Origin: Lachnospiraceae bacterium
GTDB lineage: Bacteria > Bacillota > Clostridia > Lachnospirales > Lachnospiraceae
DNA: 64,000 nt
Assembly (NCBI GenBank): GCA_009911505.1
Contig: QXXL01000094.1
Location: 22,297 to 86,296 of the forward strand
Reading direction: 5' to 3'
A program made the position numbers and the translations under genes. Position 1 is the stretch's first letter; each line of letters starts with the position of its first letter. The notes beneath the pieces were generated by a model, which had not been told where the DNA came from, searched no databases, and saw nothing but the letters and a program-made list of their open reading frames with translations. Positions 60,312 to 64,000 of the stretch are shown here, in pieces.

Positions 60312-60341
60312 GGTTAGTCAAAGGTTAGTTAAGAGTTAGTT
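60312..60341 (+). repeat. three tandem GGTTAGT-type repeats
   Basis: GGTTAGTCAAA, GGTTAGTTAAG, AGTTAGTTG, 11-nt spacing. A DNA-binding site array ahead of the HNH gene; possible site of the ArpU-like regulator. Confidence 0.5.
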
Positions 60342-60388
60342 GTTTTGCATGGGATTCCGTGGTACGATTAAGCTGGCAAAAATGGATG

Positions 60389-60413
60389 GGAGCAGAGATG
60401 CTCCTATTTTTTT
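60389..60413 (+). terminator. Rho-independent terminator with second stem downstream
   Basis: GGAGCA / TGCTCC stem and TATTTTTTT. A second perfect stem GCGGCAGCG / CGCTGCCGC (60418-60452) directly follows, next to the HNH ribosome site. Confidence 0.75.
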
Positions 60414-60476
60414 GCCTGCGGCAGCGGCTTTCCAATCCTTTCACGCTGCCGCGATACATAGAAGGGAGGTGGCGGA

Positions 60477-60830
60477 ATGCCGAGAAAACCAAAGAAACCG
60501 TGTAAGCATCCCGGCTGTCCGAAGCTGACGGACGGGAATTACTGTGAGGAGCATGAAGCCTTGCACCGTGGGGAGCGGGAGAGCGCGGGGAAGCGCGGTT
60601 ACAATAAGAAGTGGCAGAAGGCGAGGGCGAGGTATTTAAAAGAACATCCGCTGTGCGTGGAGTGCATGAAGAACGGCAGGGCTGTTACGGCAACCATCGT
60701 GGACCATATCACGCCGCACCGCGGCAATCCGATTCTCTTTTGGGATGAGGGGAACTGGCAGAGCCTCTGCAAGCCGTGCCATGATAAGAAAACGTGGAAC
60801 GAGGACGCTAATCCCGTGTATCATTTCTGA
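60477..60830 (+). CDS. HNH endonuclease (phage type)
   Basis: A 117-residue HNH nuclease: CKHPGCPKLTDGNYCEEHEA, KEHPLCVECMKNGRAVTATI, VDHITPHRGNPILFWDEGNW, LCKPCHDKKTWNE. Zn-binding Cys pairs and catalytic His pattern complete. In head-tail phages it lies near the terminase and the cos site. GGGAGGTGG before the ATG. Confidence 0.9.
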   Translation: MPRKPKKPCKHPGCPKLTDGNYCEEHEALHRGERESAGKRGYNKKWQKARARYLKEHPLCVECMKNGRAVTATIVDHITPHRGNPILFWDEGNWQSLCKPCHDKKTWNEDANPVYHF

Positions 60831-60834
60831 CGGG

Positions 60835-60945
60835 GGTGGGGGATTTGAAATCTCTACAGGGCGGCCTACGGAAGACCGATGGCCCCCTCTGCGTGAATTT
60901 TCGCAGAATTAAACAGGGGGGATAGGAAAGGCGGTCAAATATTTT
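60835..60945 (+). other. possible cos-type region
   Basis: GGGGGTGGGGGATTTGAAAT then CTCTACAGGG and later CAGGGGGGATAGG, directly after the HNH gene. G-rich tracts with ATTTGAAATCTCT are common at this place in cos-type phages. No terminase gene follows within the window, which weakens the call. Confidence 0.35.
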
Positions 60946-61087
60946 CGCAAAATGGTTTTATTACATGACAAAAGGGAGTCTTTCTTTTGCCATATTATAA
61001 GGAAAATGTGGATTTTAAAGGTCAAAAAGCAGTGTAAAAAAGCTGTTTTTTGGCTTTTTATTGTGCAGGAAAGGAAGTGGGCAACGG

Positions 61088-61537
61088 ATGACGGATGCAC
61101 AGGCAAGGCAGATACAGGAAATGCGGATGAAGGGCAGCGGCTATAAGGCGATTGGTGCAGCCATCGGACTGTCCCGTGATATTGTAAGGAATTATTGCAA
61201 AAAACATAACCTCGCCGGATATGGCGCAGTGGTTTCCAAAAACAGGAAACTCATGGAGAACGGAAAAGAGGTATGCCATTTCTGCGGGAATGCGATTACG
61301 CAGCCGAAGACCGGAAGGCCGAGACGCTTCTGCTCAGAAAAATGCAGGAGAGAATGGTGGAAGGCGCACCCGGAGGCAATGAACAAAAGCGAATCAGCTT
61401 CCTATGAGCTGATCTGCCAGCATTGCGGAAAAACATTCATTTCCTACGGGAATAAGAACAGGAAGTACTGCAGCCGGGCGTGCTACATCCAGTACAGGTT
61501 TTTGAAGGAGGACGAAAATGAAATTCCAATGTTTTAA
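61088..61537 (+). CDS. HTH and double zinc-finger protein
   Basis: A 149-residue protein: a resolvase-type HTH (GSGYKAIGAAIGLSRDIVRN) and two zinc knuckles (CHFCGNAI...FCSEKCRREW and CQHCGKTF...YCSRACY). Typical of early phage DNA-binding proteins. ATG 61088 after GGAAG. Overlaps the ParB-methyltransferase gene by 20 nt. Confidence 0.75.
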   Translation: MTDAQARQIQEMRMKGSGYKAIGAAIGLSRDIVRNYCKKHNLAGYGAVVSKNRKLMENGKEVCHFCGNAITQPKTGRPRRFCSEKCRREWWKAHPEAMNKSESASYELICQHCGKTFISYGNKNRKYCSRACYIQYRFLKEDENEIPMF

Positions 61538-62774
61538 GATTGCCGACCTTATCCCGGCAGCGTACAATCCGAGGAAAAAGCTGAAACCCGGCGATAAGGA
61601 ATATGAAAAGATAAAGAAGTCCATTCAGGAATTCGGCTATGTCGAGCCGATCATCATCAACGCAGACATGACCATTATCGGCGGACACCAACGGGCAACG
61701 GTGCTTTCTGATCTTGGGTATGACGAGGTGGAATGTATCGTTGTCGATATCGACAAGACGAAGGAGAAAGCGCTGAATGTCGCGCTGAATAAAATCACGG
61801 GCGAATGGAATAAGGAACTGCTGGCAGACCTTATCAAAGATCTGGAAAATTCGGACTTTGATGTAGCGGTTACAGGTTTTGAACCGCCGGAGATCGAGCA
61901 GCTTTTTAATTCCGTCCATGACAAGAAAGTCAGGGAAGATGACTTCGATATGGAGGCGGAACTGAAGAAGCCAGTCATGGCAAAATCCGGGGATGTGTGG
62001 CTGTTGGGGAAGCACCGTGTCGTATGCGGAGATTCCATCCTGCCGGAAACCTACGATGTGCTGATGGATGGACGGAAAGCCAACCTTGTCCTGACCGATC
62101 CGCCTTACAATGTAAATGTGGAGGAAGCCGCCGGGAAGATCAAAAATGACAATATGGCGGATGCGGATTTCTACCAGTTCCTTTTTGCGGCTTTTGTCAA
62201 CATGGAACAGTCGATGGAGCAGGATGCTTCCATTTATGTATTCCATGCCGACACGGAAGGGCTGAACTTCCGCAAAGCGTTTAAGGATGCAGGATTCTAT
62301 CTGTCCGGGTGCTGTATCTGGAAGAAAAACGCACTGGTGCTTGGACGGAGCCCATACCAATGGCAGCACGAGCCTTGCCTCTTCGGATGGAAGAAAGGCG
62401 GGAAACACCAATGGTACTCAGACCGGAAGCAGACTACGATTTGGGAATATGACCGCCCGAAGGCAAGCAAAGACCATCCGACCATGAAGCCTGTGGCGTT
62501 GATGTCATATCCGATCCAGAATTCCTGCATGAGCAACTGCATCGTGCTTGATCCGTTCCTCGGCTCCGGCTCCACGCTGATTGCCTGTGAGCAGACCGGC
62601 CGCATCTGCTATGGCATAGAGCTGGATGAGAAATTTGTGGACGTTATCGTCAACCGCTATATCGAGCAGAAAGGATCGGCGGGGGATGTATTCCTCATCA
62701 GAGATGGGGAGAAAATTTCATACGGGGATTTTATTAGGGGAGGTACCAGCCATGCGGCAGATGACCTTCCTTGA
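61518..62774 (+). CDS. ParB-like nuclease domain fused to DNA methyltransferase
   Basis: A 418-residue protein. N-terminus: YNPRKKLKPGDKEYEKIKKS, IIIGGHQRA-like (residues 55-60) with ParB/sulfiredoxin fold. C-terminus: methyltransferase DPPYNV at 194-199, HPTMKPVALM (about 325), DPFLGSGS (345-352), the D21/beta-class order of N6-adenine or N4-cytosine methyltransferases. Common in phages as a genome-modifying enzyme that avoids restriction. Confidence 0.9.
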   Translation: MKFQCFKIADLIPAAYNPRKKLKPGDKEYEKIKKSIQEFGYVEPIIINADMTIIGGHQRATVLSDLGYDEVECIVVDIDKTKEKALNVALNKITGEWNKELLADLIKDLENSDFDVAVTGFEPPEIEQLFNSVHDKKVREDDFDMEAELKKPVMAKSGDVWLLGKHRVVCGDSILPETYDVLMDGRKANLVLTDPPYNVNVEEAAGKIKNDNMADADFYQFLFAAFVNMEQSMEQDASIYVFHADTEGLNFRKAFKDAGFYLSGCCIWKKNALVLGRSPYQWQHEPCLFGWKKGGKHQWYSDRKQTTIWEYDRPKASKDHPTMKPVALMSYPIQNSCMSNCIVLDPFLGSGSTLIACEQTGRICYGIELDEKFVDVIVNRYIEQKGSAGDVFLIRDGEKISYGDFIRGGTSHAADDLP

Positions 62775-63894
62775 TTTGTGTTCGGGAATCGGCGGCTTCC
62801 GGCTCGGCCTTGAGCGGGCCGGGCATAAATGCATCGGTTACTGTGAATATGATAAATTTGCGAGGGCTTCCTATGAAGCCATGTATGACACGGAAGGAGA
62901 ATGGAAAGCGGATGATGTCACAAAACTTAAAAGCGGAGATATCCCCGATGCGGATGTCTGGTGTTTCGGATTCCCCTGCCAAGACATCTCCGTTGCGGGA
63001 AAACAGAGGGGACTGGTCGGAAAAAGAAGTGGAATATATTACAACATTATTGACCTCCTCAAAGGCAAAGAAGAAAGTGCTAAACCCACATACCTTCTCG
63101 TTGAAAACGTTAAGAACCTATTATCGATTAATGCAGGATTCGATTTTGCCTCCGTTCTCTCTGAAATGGACCAAGCAGGGTATGACTGTCGGTGGGCGGT
63201 GCTTAATTCCAAAAATTTTGGGGTGCCGCAGAACAGAGAGCGCGTGTTCATTATCGCAAATCTTAGAAGCAGAGGTGGACGGGAAATATTACCTCTCACC
63301 GGAGAAAACGCAGCAGCTCTTGTCAAACTTGTAGACGGGATGCAGGGGTACCGCATTTACAGCACGGAGGGCATTTCGGCAACACTTGTCGGGAACGCCG
63401 GGGGTATCGGGGCGAAGACCGGGCTTTATTTTATCGACCAGTCCAATACAGCGCCGAAGGTTACGGATACCGCAAGGTATACTGCCGGGATGGTCAACCA
63501 TACAGCCATGAATTCCGCTGTGCTGGAAGTGCATCCGGTGCTTACACCGGAACGGATGGAGAAACGGCAGAACGGAAGGCGGATGAAGGAGGACGGGGAG
63601 CCGATGTTTACCCTGACTTCTCAGGACAGGCACGGCGTGTATATCTGTGAAAAGGCAGATAGCCGGGAAGGTTCAGGGAAGAAAGGGACACTGCTGAAGG
63701 GAGGACGAATCCGGCGGCTTACGCCGAGGGAGTGCTTCCGGCTGCAGGGTTTTCCCGATGAGCTGTATGAAAAAGCGGCGGCGGTCAATTCGGACGCCCA
63801 GCTTTACAAGCAGGCTGGAAATGCGGTAACGGCAACGGTGGCGTATGCTGTCGCAATGTCCCTGCCGGAATCACGGGAGACGGATATTTTCTGA
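62752..63894 (+). CDS. dcm: Dcm-type C5 cytosine methyltransferase
   Basis: A 380-residue enzyme: FLDLCSGIGGFRLGLE (motif I), FPCQDISVAGK with Cys76 (IV), VENVKNLL (VI), VPQNRERVFIIA (VIII), RRLTPRECFRLQGFPDELYE and QAGNAVTATV (IX-X). Overlaps the previous gene by 23 nt. It likely shields phage DNA. It differs from the defence-island methyltransferase at 41019, so its target is probably different. Confidence 0.92.
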   Translation: MRQMTFLDLCSGIGGFRLGLERAGHKCIGYCEYDKFARASYEAMYDTEGEWKADDVTKLKSGDIPDADVWCFGFPCQDISVAGKQRGLVGKRSGIYYNIIDLLKGKEESAKPTYLLVENVKNLLSINAGFDFASVLSEMDQAGYDCRWAVLNSKNFGVPQNRERVFIIANLRSRGGREILPLTGENAAALVKLVDGMQGYRIYSTEGISATLVGNAGGIGAKTGLYFIDQSNTAPKVTDTARYTAGMVNHTAMNSAVLEVHPVLTPERMEKRQNGRRMKEDGEPMFTLTSQDRHGVYICEKADSREGSGKKGTLLKGGRIRRLTPRECFRLQGFPDELYEKAAAVNSDAQLYKQAGNAVTATVAYAVAMSLPESRETDIF

Positions 63895-63945
63895 TAATAT
63901 CCGAAGTATCCGCTTGACTATTTGGGGCTTTAGAGTGATCTGGTC

Positions 63946-64000
63946 ATGAAAGTATTTTCACAGTATCGTATGAAACGGCTCCCCAGGGATTTCGCAGACT
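63946..64000 (+). CDS. possible start of a further gene, cut by the window edge
   Basis: ATG 63946 reads MKVFSQYRMKRLPRDFAD and is open to the edge. There is no clear ribosome site. Too short to judge. Confidence 0.25.
   Translation, partial: MKVFSQYRMKRLPRDFAD

Noticed and set aside
61437..62411. 324-codon minus-strand frame opposite the ParB-methyltransferase gene
   Set aside because: Shadow frame; the plus strand carries DPPYNV and DPFLGSGS.

Overview
The window looks like a low-GC Firmicute, most likely a gut Lachnospiraceae or related Clostridia. The evidence is Tn916-type integrase and excisionase, a yjdF-type RNA with its yjdF gene, strong GGAGG ribosome sites, frequent TTG/GTG starts, and a prophage module typical of that family. 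This assignment comes from gene content only. Almost the whole window is accessory DNA, in three blocks.

Block 1 (about 1-33.3 kb, very AT-rich) is the right part of a large integrated element whose left end lies outside the window. It carries an Mrr-like endonuclease, a probable type I toxin, many small unknown genes, two SF2 helicases (5780-7375 and 14465-16762), a Fic protein and a 2570-residue tail tape measure protein, and it ends in xis and int. Its most striking gene (16886-20107) encodes a 1073-residue protein that appears to hold both catalytic barrels of a single-chain RNA polymerase of the YonO/QDE-1 type. An invariant-type ADFDGD motif lies near residue 582 and a second-barrel-like lysine near residue 297. 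Tape measure plus phage RNA polymerase suggests a large SPbeta-like prophage that uses a Tn916-type integrase. Just past int sits a truncated start of a low-molecular-weight tyrosine phosphatase gene, the likely attachment target.

Block 2 (about 33.3-49.2 kb) is a defence island. It holds a helicase-nuclease, a cassette flanked by a ~150 bp direct repeat that starts at the stop codon of an rRNA methyltransferase remnant, a duplicated HEPN-like protein, a DUF4268 nuclease-like protein, a TfoX-like protein and the yjdF RNA with yjdF. It then has a restriction-modification locus (AbrB-like regulator with an 11-bp inverted-repeat operator, C5 cytosine methyltransferase, frameshifted SacI-family endonuclease) interleaved with two HhH-GPD DNA glycosylases, and an operon resembling the ABC three-component (ABC-3C) defence systems with an XRE regulator. 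Near its right edge is a nested-stem RNA-like element with its own terminator.

Block 3 (about 49.4 kb to the end, clearly GC-richer) is the replication module of a second prophage, all genes but one on the plus strand. It includes DUF2800 nuclease, DUF2815 ssDNA-binding protein, family A DNA polymerase, VapE-type primase/helicase, VRR-NUC nuclease, SNF2 helicase, an ArpU-like late regulator, HNH endonuclease next to a possible cos region, a ParB-methyltransferase fusion and a Dcm-type methyltransferase. Between them a MazF/PemK toxin gene faces a convergent gene for an IS30-type HTH fused to an AbrB/MazE-like domain, an unusual antitoxin candidate.
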